64,000 nt of DNA from Streptomyces sp. Edi4. Lineage in GTDB: Bacteria > Actinomycetota > Actinomycetes > Streptomycetales > Streptomycetaceae. Both the position numbers and the translations under genes were made by a program. The stretch lies in the NCBI RefSeq assembly GCF_040253615.1, contig NZ_JBEJGY010000004.1, positions 1,178,001 through 1,242,000 on the forward strand, read 5' to 3'. Within the stretch, counting starts at the first letter, position 1; every line of letters begins with the position of its first letter. Positions 53,542-61,424 of this stretch are shown here, one piece after another. The notes under the pieces were generated by a model that saw nothing but the letters and a program-made list of their open reading frames with translations, made no database searches and was not told the DNA's origin.

Positions 53542-53572
53542 GAAGCCCCGCAGCCGTTGGCGGCGGGGCTTC
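53542..53572. terminator. Bidirectional terminator between SRPBCC and padR
   Basis: Stem GAAGCCCCGC (53542-53551) / GCGGGGCTTC (53563-53572), perfect over 10 bp, loop of 11 bases. It lies midway between the two convergent stop codons and can serve both. Confidence 0.75.
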
Positions 53573-53586
53573 GTCGTGACGGAGGT

Positions 53587-54192
53587 TCAGTCCTCGTCGG
53601 CCAGGATCAGGTAGAGCCTCTTGCGGGCGTCGTTGATGACGGCGAGCGCCTTCTCGCGCTGACCGGCCGAGCCCGTCTTCCAGACTTGACCGAACGCCTC
53701 CATCAGACCGAAGCCGGCCTGCCGGATCTCGTGCATGGCCTCCCAGTCGACTCCGCGCCCGGCGTCCTCCCAGGGTGCGTCCGCCCCCGATTCGGCCTCG
53801 GTCCGCCCGGTGTCGGTGAGCGTGAACAGCTTCTTGCCGCCCTCGCTCCGGCTGGTGATCAGGCCCTCGTCCTCCAGGAGCTGGAGCGTGGGGTAGACCG
53901 AGCCCGGGCTGGGCTTCCAGGCCCCGCCGCTGCGCTCGCCGATCTCCTGGATCATCTCGTAGCCGTGCATCGGCCGGTCCTTGAGGAGAGCCAGGATCGA
54001 CGCGCGGACGTCGCCGCGCCGCGCCCTGCCCCGGGGCCCGCCCCGGCCGCCACGGCCGGGCCCGAACGGCCCGCCACCCCACGGCCCCCCGCCGAAGCCG
54101 GGACCGAAGGGCCCGAAGGCGGCGCGCCGGCCCTCGAAGTCACCCCGACCGCGATGGCCGGGCCCTTGCTGTCCGTGTCCATGTGAACGCAT
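53587..54192 (-). CDS. PadR family transcriptional regulator
   Basis: 201-aa repressor. The first 55 residues are a Gly/Phe/Pro/Arg-rich tail, common in Streptomyces PadR proteins. The PadR winged helix follows (VRASILALLKDRPMHGYEMIQEIGERSGGAWKPSPGSVYPTLQLLEDEGLI, residues 62-112), then a C-terminal helical dimerisation region. An inverted repeat 36 bases upstream of the ATG is a probable autoregulatory operator. No obvious transporter target is divergent; the neighbouring 5' region is occupied by a miniature element. Confidence 0.93.
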   Translation of the reverse strand: MRSHGHGQQGPGHRGRGDFEGRRAAFGPFGPGFGGGPWGGGPFGPGRGGRGGPRGRARRGDVRASILALLKDRPMHGYEMIQEIGERSGGAWKPSPGSVYPTLQLLEDEGLITSRSEGGKKLFTLTDTGRTEAESGADAPWEDAGRGVDWEAMHEIRQAGFGLMEAFGQVWKTGSAGQREKALAVINDARKRLYLILADED

Positions 54193-54227
54193 GGTTCGTT
54201 CCTTCCATCGTTGAACTGTCGCGATGC

Positions 54228-54257
54228 CTCAACGATATATCGGCGACATTCGTTGAG
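54228..54257. promoter_or_regulatory. Probable PadR operator
   Basis: Inverted repeat CTCAACGA (54228-54235) / TCGTTGAG (54250-54257) with a 14-base spacer; the palindrome CGATATATCG (54233-54242) lies inside, and another TCGTTGA half-site is at 54208-54214. AT-rich dyads like this upstream of padR genes are typical operators for this family. Confidence 0.6.
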
Positions 54258-54280
54258 CAACCCCCTTCACCGGCGGCCCG

Positions 54281-54739
54281 TGTCCCGTCTCAGCGAAGTT
54301 TGACTGTTAGGCTTCGGAGCGCGATGCCTGCGGGGGTGGGGGGCTTCGTGGGGTCGCTCGGCTGGTTGGAGAGGTGGAGGACCTTGCGGGTCGTCATTGA
54401 CGGGGCACTCGTCGAAAGCCCGGCGGACCTGCACCAGGTTCTTGCTGGGCCTCTGGACTTCGGTCCGTACTACGGGCGCAACCTGGACGCCCTTTGGGAC
54501 CGGCTGAGCAGGGACGTCGAGCGCCCGGTCGAGATCGTCTGGGAGAACGCCGAAGTCAGCCGTGGCCGGATGGGCGATGAAGCGTTCGAGGCGATCGCAT
54601 CCGTCCTGGTCCGAGCTGCCGAGGAAGACGAGCCGAACGCGCCGGACGAGAGGCTGACCGTGCGTTTCACCTGATACGGAGTCCAGCGGCGAACGGTCGA
54701 ACTTCGATGAGACGGGTCAAACTCCGGTGAGACGGGACA
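54281..54739 (+). mobile_element. 459-bp IS21-like miniature element carrying a barstar gene
   Basis: The left end TGTCCCGTCTCAGCGAAGTT (54281 on) matches, in inverted orientation at 22 of 24 positions, the right end at 54716-54739. A second copy of the right-end motif lies just inside (54692-54715). A 5-bp GCCCG occurs immediately outside both ends (54276-54280 and 54740-54744), a target duplication. TG..CA termini, several internal end repeats and a 5-bp duplication fit the IS21 family. No transposase is inside; the only gene is barstar-like. Confidence 0.75.
54324..54674 (+). CDS. Barstar family ribonuclease-inhibitor-like protein
   Basis: 116-aa protein whose last 90 residues are a barstar fold: RVVIDGALVESPADLHQVLAGPL, then the signature FGPYYGRNLDALWDRLSRDVERPVEIVWENAE. 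Barstars bind and inhibit barnase-type ribonucleases and act as immunity proteins. I use the ATG at 54324, but a TTG at 54384, five bases after GGAGG, would give a more typical barstar N-terminus. No ribonuclease toxin gene is adjacent. The gene lies wholly inside the 459-bp element. Confidence 0.85.
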   Translation: MPAGVGGFVGSLGWLERWRTLRVVIDGALVESPADLHQVLAGPLDFGPYYGRNLDALWDRLSRDVERPVEIVWENAEVSRGRMGDEAFEAIASVLVRAAEEDEPNAPDERLTVRFT

Positions 54740-55116
54740 GCCCGTTGCCCCCTCTCTGCCGACCTGGTCTCCGTCTCAAGTGACCTGGCCCGACGTACTT
54801 GCCGACTCAGATGTCCCGGTTCGCCTGATTGTTCAAGGGCTGTGCATGATGCTTCTCGTTTCTGGACGACGAGGCTGCGCGATGTGTTCCCCGCTTCCTA
54901 CGGCCCGTTCGGCGGGCCGGGCAAGGCGGTCGAGCGCACACGCGATGGCCGGCCCGTGAGGCGAGGATGACGGGGATTCATCGAGATCCGGGAACTCTGG
55001 TCGGGGCATGGCGCGGATTGTCGGCTGTAAACGATCTGTCGCGCAGAGTGTCCGACCGGTGGGATGGGTGACGCGCCTTTCGGGCGCGTCATTGTCCGGT
55101 CATCGTTGGAGGCTGC
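54740..55116. other. Gap between barstar element and 696-aa gene
   Basis: No confident gene. A plus-strand frame around 54840-54950 reads SRFWTTRLRDVFPASYGPFG and continues to a stop, which looks like a short fragment of a lost coding region. ATTGTCCGGTC at 55089-55099 and the GGAGG ribosome site at 55105-55109 belong to the next gene. An inverted GACGCGCC/GGGCGCGTC pair at 55068-55088 may form a small hairpin in its leader. Confidence 0.4.
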
Positions 55117-57207
55117 ATGTCCGCCGAGCATGTCGAGGTTTCGCAAGCAGCGCGTCTGGAGCGGTTGCGCGCGCAACTGAGGGGCGGACCCTCGGCCCGG
55201 GCCGGCGGGCGTACAGCGCCGCCGCGGGGGTCGAACCTGCTGTACGGGGTCATGCTGCGCGCGGCTGCCCGCCTGGACGCGGGCCTGGAGCCGACGGAGC
55301 TCGAGGAGGGCATGCTGGCGTTCCTGCGCACGGGGCTGTCCGAAGAGGAGATCCGCGAGTTCGGCCGCGTGTACGGGCAGGAGCACACCGCCCGCGCCAC
55401 GGCGTCGGTGTTCCCGGCCACGCTCACCGAGCGGAAGGTCGAAGACGGATACGAGTTCGCGGACCTGGTCGAGGATGTCCCCGCGCTCCGCGAAGAGTTC
55501 GGGACGCAGCCGAACCTGAATGTAGTGGACCTCGATCGTCCGCGGGATGGGACTGTGTCCGACGGCCCCGAGTTCGTGGCGGCGCTGGGCGAGTACGGGT
55601 ACGGCGTCACCTTCGTGACCGCCTCCGACCACCGTGAGCCGGCACCGGCGACAGGCGAAGGCGGGCCGGAGACGGCGGGCGCCCTGGACAGCGTGCTGCT
55701 GGAACTGAAGCACTTCAAGTGCTATCGCGAGTCCTCCGAGTGGAGCGGCAGCGACGAGATCTACTTCTCGACGGCCTCCTCCTCCGACACCGGGGTCAGG
55801 CACAAGAACGTCACCCGCGCCTACGGCGACGTCGACAAGGACGAGATCCACAACATCGACGGCGGCACGTACCTGTTCAGCGGGACCGCCGACGCGTTCA
55901 TGACCGCCACCGTCGTGTGCTGGGAGCGGGACCAGAGCCCGCCGGAGTGGTTCGACGAAATGCACAAGACCTTGAACAAGGTCTCCGAACTCCTCCTGCT
56001 CATGGCGCAGAAGCTCAAAGATTTGGGCGGACACTTCCCTGTCCCGGATTACCACGACCTGATCGATTACGTCGAGATCGCCAACATGCTCGTCCTGGCG
56101 TGGATGGGCTTCATGAACATCTTCGCCAACCCGGACGACTACGTCGCCGAGCGGACCATGGTCTTCGACCGCGCCGCCCTCAAGGCTTGGGCCACGCCCA
56201 ACGATTCCTCCGCCATCGTGAGCTGGGACTTCAACGGCAAAAAGGGTGAGGGCCACTACTTGCTCGTCGCCAAGGGCACCAGCGTCCTGAGCACCCGCCC
56301 CCACACGATCACTCTGCCCAGCCTTCCCGGGACACCCGGCAAGCCCGAAGGGCCCGCTTGGTCCGCGACCGTTCCACTCCCCAGCGGTGCGATGAGCCGC
56401 GCACCCGCCCTGACCTCCAATCCCACCCTCACCGGGATCGACTGCGTGGTTCAGTCCTTCGGCGACGGCCCCGGCGACCTGTGGCACGCCCGCTTTGACG
56501 GGACCACATGGGGCCCGTTCACCCGGGGACCGGCAGGCAAGACACAGCATCGGCCCGCCCTGGCCTGGTTCAACAACGTCCTGTACTGCGCCTTCACTCA
56601 GGACGACTTCACGTTGTATCTGAGCAAGCTCCAGGGCACGACCTGGACCGCGCCCGAGGTCGTCTCGTTCGGCGGGGTCGCCGCTGGGACAGTCCGTGGG
56701 GCACCCGCCCTGGTCAACCGCGGCCCGAATCTGTGCTGCGCCGTCACGACCATCAGTGACCAGGTGCGGTTCGGGGTGTTCGACGGCACCAGGTGGAGCG
56801 ACAGGCAGCGTGTCTCCGGCCCGGGTGCCGCCCCCGACCCCGCGCTGATGACAGGGCAGGGCGGCAACCCTCTGTGCGTCTGGCGCAGCAAGAGCAACCA
56901 GATCTGGGCGTCCCAGTACGACGGTTCAGCCTTCTGGAGCGACCCGGTGCAACTGCCCGGCACCGCTGTGTCCGGCCCGGCCCTTGGTGTCAACTTCGGC
57001 CGGCCGATCTGCGTGGTACGCGCAAAGGCCGATTCCGAGCAGCTGTACTGGTCCATGCGCGACGACAAGGGCGACGGGAGCTGGAGCCCCTTCACCGAGG
57101 TCCCCAACGTCAGCAGCGCCGACAGCCCCGCCCTGGCCAACCTCCACGGCATCCCGGGCGACACCGCGGCCCCCTACGGACGCACGGTCCTCCTCTTCCG
57201 CCACTGA
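55117..57207 (+). CDS. Unrecognised 696-aa protein with C-terminal propeller-like repeats
   Basis: Large protein of unknown function, without signal peptide or transmembrane helix. Residues 1-195 are a mostly helical, acidic region. Residues about 195-400 form a distinct domain beginning LELKHFKCYRESSEWSGSDE, a pattern suggestive of an extracellular or Ca-binding beta domain. From about residue 425 there are six units of roughly 45 residues, each starting xPAL (APALTSNP, RPALAWFN, APALVNRG, DPALMTGQ, GPALGVNF, SPALANLH) and containing an aromatic W/F near the end, as in sialidase-like or PLL-lectin beta-propellers. A GGAGG ribosome site precedes the ATG. It sits in an IS-rich accessory segment, probably acquired by transfer. 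Confidence 0.85.
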   Translation: MSAEHVEVSQAARLERLRAQLRGGPSARAGGRTAPPRGSNLLYGVMLRAAARLDAGLEPTELEEGMLAFLRTGLSEEEIREFGRVYGQEHTARATASVFPATLTERKVEDGYEFADLVEDVPALREEFGTQPNLNVVDLDRPRDGTVSDGPEFVAALGEYGYGVTFVTASDHREPAPATGEGGPETAGALDSVLLELKHFKCYRESSEWSGSDEIYFSTASSSDTGVRHKNVTRAYGDVDKDEIHNIDGGTYLFSGTADAFMTATVVCWERDQSPPEWFDEMHKTLNKVSELLLLMAQKLKDLGGHFPVPDYHDLIDYVEIANMLVLAWMGFMNIFANPDDYVAERTMVFDRAALKAWATPNDSSAIVSWDFNGKKGEGHYLLVAKGTSVLSTRPHTITLPSLPGTPGKPEGPAWSATVPLPSGAMSRAPALTSNPTLTGIDCVVQSFGDGPGDLWHARFDGTTWGPFTRGPAGKTQHRPALAWFNNVLYCAFTQDDFTLYLSKLQGTTWTAPEVVSFGGVAAGTVRGAPALVNRGPNLCCAVTTISDQVRFGVFDGTRWSDRQRVSGPGAAPDPALMTGQGGNPLCVWRSKSNQIWASQYDGSAFWSDPVQLPGTAVSGPALGVNFGRPICVVRAKADSEQLYWSMRDDKGDGSWSPFTEVPNVSSADSPALANLHGIPGDTAAPYGRTVLLFRH

Positions 57208-58322
57208 CCAGGGGGGCGTGCCGCCCGGTCTCGACGGAGGGCCTCGCCGGTCGTTACCGGCGAGGCCTCTCCACAACGCGTGGGCTCGCCACTGCCTCTC
57301 CTCAGCCAGACCAGATCATCCGAGATAACGCTCGCCCTTGTCACTCGGGGACCAGTTCACCTCAGCTTTCCGGCAGTTGAACGTCTCAACCGATCTGGTC
57401 ACCGCTGATCACAGCCGATCCGTGGGGCCAGATCATGCGCGACGGGACACCCGTGACCTGTCTCAGCAAAGTTCGACCGTTCTCACTGAACTTTGACCGC
57501 TGGCCGTTTCGTCTCGTCGGAGTTCGACCGACGCCGGCGGAATGCCTTCTGCCTGCAACGTTGCGAGCACGTCCTGCGTAGGTGCTGGCTGCGTCCTGGC
57601 GGCAGCGGTCCTCTGCGGACTTCGCAGGGTCGTGATGGCGGTGCGATGCCGGCCGGGCCGGGCTTGCGTGGCGGTGAGGGCCGCTCTGGAGGCGGAGGAA
57701 CACGGGCGGTAGCGCTGTCCGGGCTAGGATTTGCCGCGTGGCAGCGGGGCAAACCCCAAGGGTTTCGCCCCGCCTGAGTACGCGTCACCGGCCCGCACCA
57801 ACGGTCGCAGACCGCGCAGGTTGAGCTGCCCCGGCCGGGGCAGCGCGGTCTCCCGTGCGCGCCAGGAGCGGAAGGCTGTGTCCAGCCTGAAAAAACGGGG
57901 CGTGCGTCCGTGTGGATGGCGCATTGGGAAGAACCCGGGGCGTTGGCGTGCTGGGCCGGCCGTCCCCGGGATACTTGCCGGTCGCTACCTGATCGGTCCG
58001 ATGCGGACGCCAGAACGCACCGAAGGCGAGCAGGTCACATCCATGACCTCCCGGCAAGGAACAACCCGGCAGGCCACGACTTCCGCCGGGTCACCGGCTC
58101 TGTTCTCGTCCAGTGGAAACGCAGCGATTACGCCCGGAAGGACGACAGCTTCTGAGAGTCCGGTGCGCTCCAGATGATCGCGGGGCGACAACTGGCATGC
58201 GGCCCTACGCCAGAGGTCCGCGCCCCCATGGCACCTGCCGCGGGAACGCGGACCTCCGCATGGTGGGACTTATCGGGTCAAGTTCCCCCCCTGCGCTTAC
58301 CGATCAGTGAAGCCTTTGATGA
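57208..58322. other. 1.1-kb segment without a confident gene; IS relics and hairpin
   Basis: Contains solo IS21-type end repeats at 57459-57530 and a strong hairpin at 57745-57772 (CGGGGCAAACCC against GGGTTTCGCCCCG, one bulged base). Open frames on both strands are short, Arg/Pro-rich and without recognisable domains. The segment has the look of decayed mobile DNA. No tRNA or integrase was found. Confidence 0.6.
57459..57530 (+). repeat. Three tandem IS21-type end motifs
   Basis: Units TGTCTCAGCAAAGTTCGACC (57459 on), TTCTCACTGAACTTTGACCG (57480 on) and CGTCTCGTCGGAGTTCGACC (57510 on) share the form TCTCrnnGrAsTTyGACCG with the ends of the barstar element. Multiple end repeats are a feature of IS21 transposase-binding sites. 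The orientation is that of a left end; no partner right end or transposase is visible downstream, so it is probably a remnant. Confidence 0.65.
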
Positions 58323-58598
58323 TCAGCGCCACGAGGGCTCGATGTTGGAGATCTGTTCCAGCAAGTCCCAGCGCTCCGCCTTCTCACTTGGCGAGTCCCA
58401 GGGGGCTCCCAGGCCAAGCCAGTATCCTCGGAATTCCCGCACGCCTTGGAGAGTGGCGTCCTGAATTCCTGACTGCCCTCCGCAGCATGCGCAGATGAGG
58501 CCGGTCGGCCACCCTCCGCCATCGCGGTAGAGATCTCCGTCCGAGTAGCCGCAGACCCGGCAGACCGTCTCGCTCTTGTCTACTTCTTCCGCGTTCAA
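58323..58598 (-). CDS. Cysteine-rich immunity-like protein
   Basis: 91-aa protein with a zinc-ribbon-like pair, CRVCGY and CACCG, separated by a GGGWPTGLI segment, then REFRGYWLGLGAPWDSP. This resembles CPCC-type cysteine-rich proteins that often serve as immunity proteins to polymorphic toxins. I place the start at TTG 58596-58598, which has AAGGGAGA eight bases upstream; the frame is open farther into the toxin remnant. It directly follows the decayed toxin on the same strand, the usual toxin-immunity order. Intact immunity with a broken toxin is a common end state. Confidence 0.65.
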   Translation of the reverse strand: MNAEEVDKSETVCRVCGYSDGDLYRDGGGWPTGLICACCGGQSGIQDATLQGVREFRGYWLGLGAPWDSPSEKAERWDLLEQISNIEPSWR

Positions 58599-59770
58599 GA
58601 CAGATTCTCCCTTCCCGTTGTCCCTGGCCAAAGCTCGCTTCCCTGCCCCCCTGAGGTGTTCCTCAAGGTTATCTTCTTGGAATCCTCTGGGATTCTCGGG
58701 TGACTTCTTCGTCGGGCGGTACAGCGTGTTGGGGTTGCCATCCTTGTCGTAGGCGGTGAGTGTATTCGATTTCTTCTTGTACACCACCCCGCCTGAGTTC
58801 GGGAACTCTGCTTTGTGGGCCCCCCAATGCTTCATGGCCGTTTCTACGATGTCTTGTTCCCGGCGGCCTTCCAGAGGGCAACGCTTCCGGTCCCGGCCCA
58901 GTCGGCCTTCATGAACGCTTCGACACCGCGGTAAAGGTTCTTGCCCTACTTGGTTCCGGTGGCGCCCCACCCGAGGCCAGGCACTGCGGCAGCAGCTGAG
59001 AGGGAGGCGTTCAGGGTGCCGCCCTCAAGGCCGTACCAACCGGTGTTGGCCAGGTCGGCGACCTCACCGGCTCCCGGGACCATTCCGGCGAGTGCGTGGG
59101 TCGTCTTCGCCTGGGCCACGGCGTCCGTGGCCTTGTCCATGGCGGTCTGGGCCGCCTTGGCGTGCTTGCCGGACTCCTTGGCGGCGGGTGCCGGCCTCGC
59201 CCGCGTGGACGGCTGCCTCGTCGGCGGCCGTGGCCGCGGCCTCCGCGTGCTTGGCCGCGGAGTCGGCCGCGTTGCGGGACTCACGTGCGGCGGCCGCGGA
59301 CTCGCGTGGCGGCTCTGTTGGCCGCGCGGGTCGCTTCCTTGGCATGGAGGCGTGCGGACGCGGCGGCGGCCCGGGTCTCGGCGGAACTGGCGCCGGCCTG
59401 GTCGGCGAAGGCGCCGGCCTCTTCAGCGGCGGATGCGGCGGCGTCGGCGTTGCCGCCCGCGCCGGCGGCGGCCGTGGCGGCTTCACCCGCCTTGTCGGCG
59501 GCGATGGCCGCCTCGCCGGACGCCCTGGATGCCGCGTTGGCACCCTTGGCCGCGGCGCGGGCCTGGTCGGCGGCCTTGCGCGCGTCCGATGCCTTGATGG
59601 CGTCCTTCGCCGCGGCCGCGGCGGCGTTCCCGGCGCGCGCGGCTGCCTCGGCCGCGCCCGCTGCCGCCGCGGCAGCCTGGTTGGCGGCGTTGGAGGCGTT
59701 GGAGGCGTTGGAGGCGACCTTCGCCGCGTTGTTGGCGGCGCGGGCGGGGATCGGGCGGCTGTGTGAGTCA
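58599..59770 (-). pseudogene. Decayed polymorphic toxin (Ala-rich coiled coil, pre-toxin and toxin C-terminus)
   Basis: Minus-strand remains of a long toxin gene. 59770 to about 59310 encodes an Ala-rich helical repeat region (e.g. AADKAGEAATAAAGAGGNAD). The reading then jumps frame near 59306 and again near 59190, leading to a pre-toxin-like segment AGMVPGAGEVADLANTGWYG (about 59090). An in-frame TAG after GWGATGTK (58946) interrupts it. Farther on, MKHWGAHKAEFPN and TAYDKDGNPNTLYRP (58700-58840) recall C-terminal toxin domains and have lower GC than the surroundings. At least two frameshifts and a stop make it non-functional. The N-terminus is missing. Confidence 0.75.
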
Positions 59771-60115
59771 GCCGTCCGTAAAGTCCAGACCTCCGGCCGT
59801 CCAGTCGCTCACGCCGCGAAGGACCTGGGCGCCCACGCAGTGGCGCCTGCTCGGATCGGGCACCCGTAGCCCGCCCGGCGACAGCGCGACGGACAGCTCA
59901 TCGAGCACGTCCGTCGCATCCATGACGCCTCCGGCGAGACCCATGGAACCCGGTGCATCCACCACTGGCCGCGGCGCGAGGGCATCAGATCCGGCCGTGG
60001 TTCAGGCCGCCATACATCGCTCCGTGCCGCAGGACAATGGCCCGTCCGGGCGCAGGCTGGAGGGAGCGGAGCGGGAGCGGACGCCCCCGGGGAGCGCGGA
60101 AGGGGGTGCGACGCC
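59771..60115. other. Gap upstream of DUF4242 gene
   Basis: No confident gene. A minus-strand frame 59768-59923 could encode 51 residues (MDATDVLDELSVALSPGGLR...) with good codon bias, ending at a TGA just where the toxin remnant begins; it may be a small gene or another fragment. The last 40 bases hold the GGAAGGGGG ribosome site of the next gene. Confidence 0.35.
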
Positions 60116-60364
60116 ATGTCCCGGTTCATGGACGTCCACCACAAAATGACGGGCATCACGGCCGACCAGCTGGCGCGGGCACACCGGGTCGACCTGGCCA
60201 CCGAGAACGAGGAAGGCGTCCACTTCGAGAAGGCGTGGGCGGATCCGGCGTCGGGCACGGTGTACTGCCTGTCTCAGGCACCGTCGGCCGACGCGGTGCG
60301 GCGCGTCCACGAACGCGCGGGCCACCCGGCGGACGAAGTCCACCCGATCCCCCTGATGGTCTGA
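60116..60364 (+). CDS. DUF4242/SCO4226-like nickel-binding small protein
   Basis: 82-aa ferredoxin-like-fold protein: MDVHHKMTGITADQLARAHRVDLATENEEGVHFEKAWADP, then SGTVYCLSQAPSADAVRRVHERAGHPADEVHPI. The N-terminal His residues (VHHKM) and Cys/His later match SCO4226-type proteins reported to bind nickel. It is an isolated gene. ATG at 60116. Confidence 0.9.
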   Translation: MSRFMDVHHKMTGITADQLARAHRVDLATENEEGVHFEKAWADPASGTVYCLSQAPSADAVRRVHERAGHPADEVHPIPLMV

Positions 60365-60541
60365 CACCCCGGCCCTGGGAGGCCCGGACGCCGCCCGTTG
60401 CCGCGCCCGCCGCTCCACCCGCGCGGCGCGCCACCGCGAGCCGCCGGGCGGGCCCGCCCGGGCAAAAGGTCCCTCGCGACCGGGCCAGTCATCGCGCATT
60501 GGCCTTGGCCCGGGCCGGTCCCGGCCCCGTACGGTGCGGCC

Positions 60542-61357
60542 ATGCGTATCCGAATCGTCGACGCCTTCACCGCCCGGCCCTTCGCCGGAAACCCCGCAGG
60601 GGTCCTCCTCCTGGACGCCTTTCCGTCGGACAGCTGGCTCCAGGACGTGGCCCGCGAGGTCAACCACGCCGAGACCGCCTTCGCCCACCCCCTGCCGCCC
60701 GGCGGCGACGCGGACTGGGCACTGCGCTGGTTCACCCCGGCCACCGAGGTCGACATGTGCGGACACGCCACTTTGGCCACCGCACACGTCCTGCGCTCCA
60801 CCGAGGCCCTGACGACAACCGTCCGTTTCGCGGCACGCTGCGGCATCCTCACGGCCACCGCCGCCGACGACGGCGCGATCACGCTCGACTTCCCCACCTC
60901 CCCGCTGACAGAGGAGCCGGTTCCCGACGGCCTCGCCGAGGCGCTGGGCGCCGCGGTCGTCTCGGTCCACGACACGTCCCCCGACATCGGCGACCTCGTG
61001 GTCGAGCTGCCCGACGAGGGGGCCGTACGCGCCCTCGCGCCCGACCCGCGCGCCCTGGGCCGGCACTCCGCGCGAGGCATCATCGCCACGGCCGCCGCCG
61101 AAGATCCCGCCGCCGGCTACGACTTCGTCTCGCGCTGCTTCTTCCCCAACGTGGGCATCGACGAGGACCCCGTGACAGGCAGCGCCCACACCGCGCTCGC
61201 CCCGTTCTGGTCGACGCGCCTGGGCCGTACCTCGCTGACCGGCCTTCAGGCGTCGCCGCGCTCGGGCCTCGTCCGCACCGAGGTGCGCGGTGCCCGCACC
61301 CTGCTGACCGGGCACGCGGTCACCGTCCTTGACGGCGAACTCCTGACGGCACCATAA
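60542..61357 (+). CDS. PhzF family isomerase
   Basis: 271-aa protein of the PhzF/diaminopimelate-epimerase-like superfamily. The catalytic Glu is E44 in NHAETAF. Both pseudo-symmetric halves are present: IVDAFTARPFAGNPAGV and WFTPATEVDMCGHATLATAHVL in the first, RCFFPNVGIDEDPVTGSAHTALAPFW in the second. Most chromosomal homologues have unknown substrates and no phenazine link, and no phz genes are nearby. ATG at 60542. Confidence 0.92.
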   Translation: MRIRIVDAFTARPFAGNPAGVLLLDAFPSDSWLQDVAREVNHAETAFAHPLPPGGDADWALRWFTPATEVDMCGHATLATAHVLRSTEALTTTVRFAARCGILTATAADDGAITLDFPTSPLTEEPVPDGLAEALGAAVVSVHDTSPDIGDLVVELPDEGAVRALAPDPRALGRHSARGIIATAAAEDPAAGYDFVSRCFFPNVGIDEDPVTGSAHTALAPFWSTRLGRTSLTGLQASPRSGLVRTEVRGARTLLTGHAVTVLDGELLTAP

Positions 61358-61374
61358 GGTCGCGCCACAACGGC

Positions 61375-61409
61375 GTAAGGGGCGTACGCAATAGCCGTAC
61401 GCCCCTTAC
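61375..61409. terminator. Bidirectional terminator between phzF-like and CPBP genes
   Basis: Perfect 14-bp stem GTAAGGGGCGTACG (61375-61388) / complement (61396-61409) with a 7-base loop, lying between two convergent stop codons (61357 and 61425). Confidence 0.85.
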
Positions 61410-61424
61410 CGTTGCCCCGCCCCC

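Noticed and set aside
54281..57530. Composite transposon bounded by the barstar element and the solo IS21-type ends
   Set aside because: The ends at 57459 have left-end orientation and no target duplication pairing them with 54281, while the 459-bp element has its own duplication.
57724..58177. Arg/Pro-rich open frames around the CGGGGCAAACCC hairpin
   Set aside because: Both strands are open and neither has domains or ribosome sites; the hairpin itself forces symmetrical open frames.
60542..61357. PhzF homologue as evidence for phenazine biosynthesis
   Set aside because: No other phz genes are present and most actinobacterial PhzF-like proteins are unrelated to phenazines.
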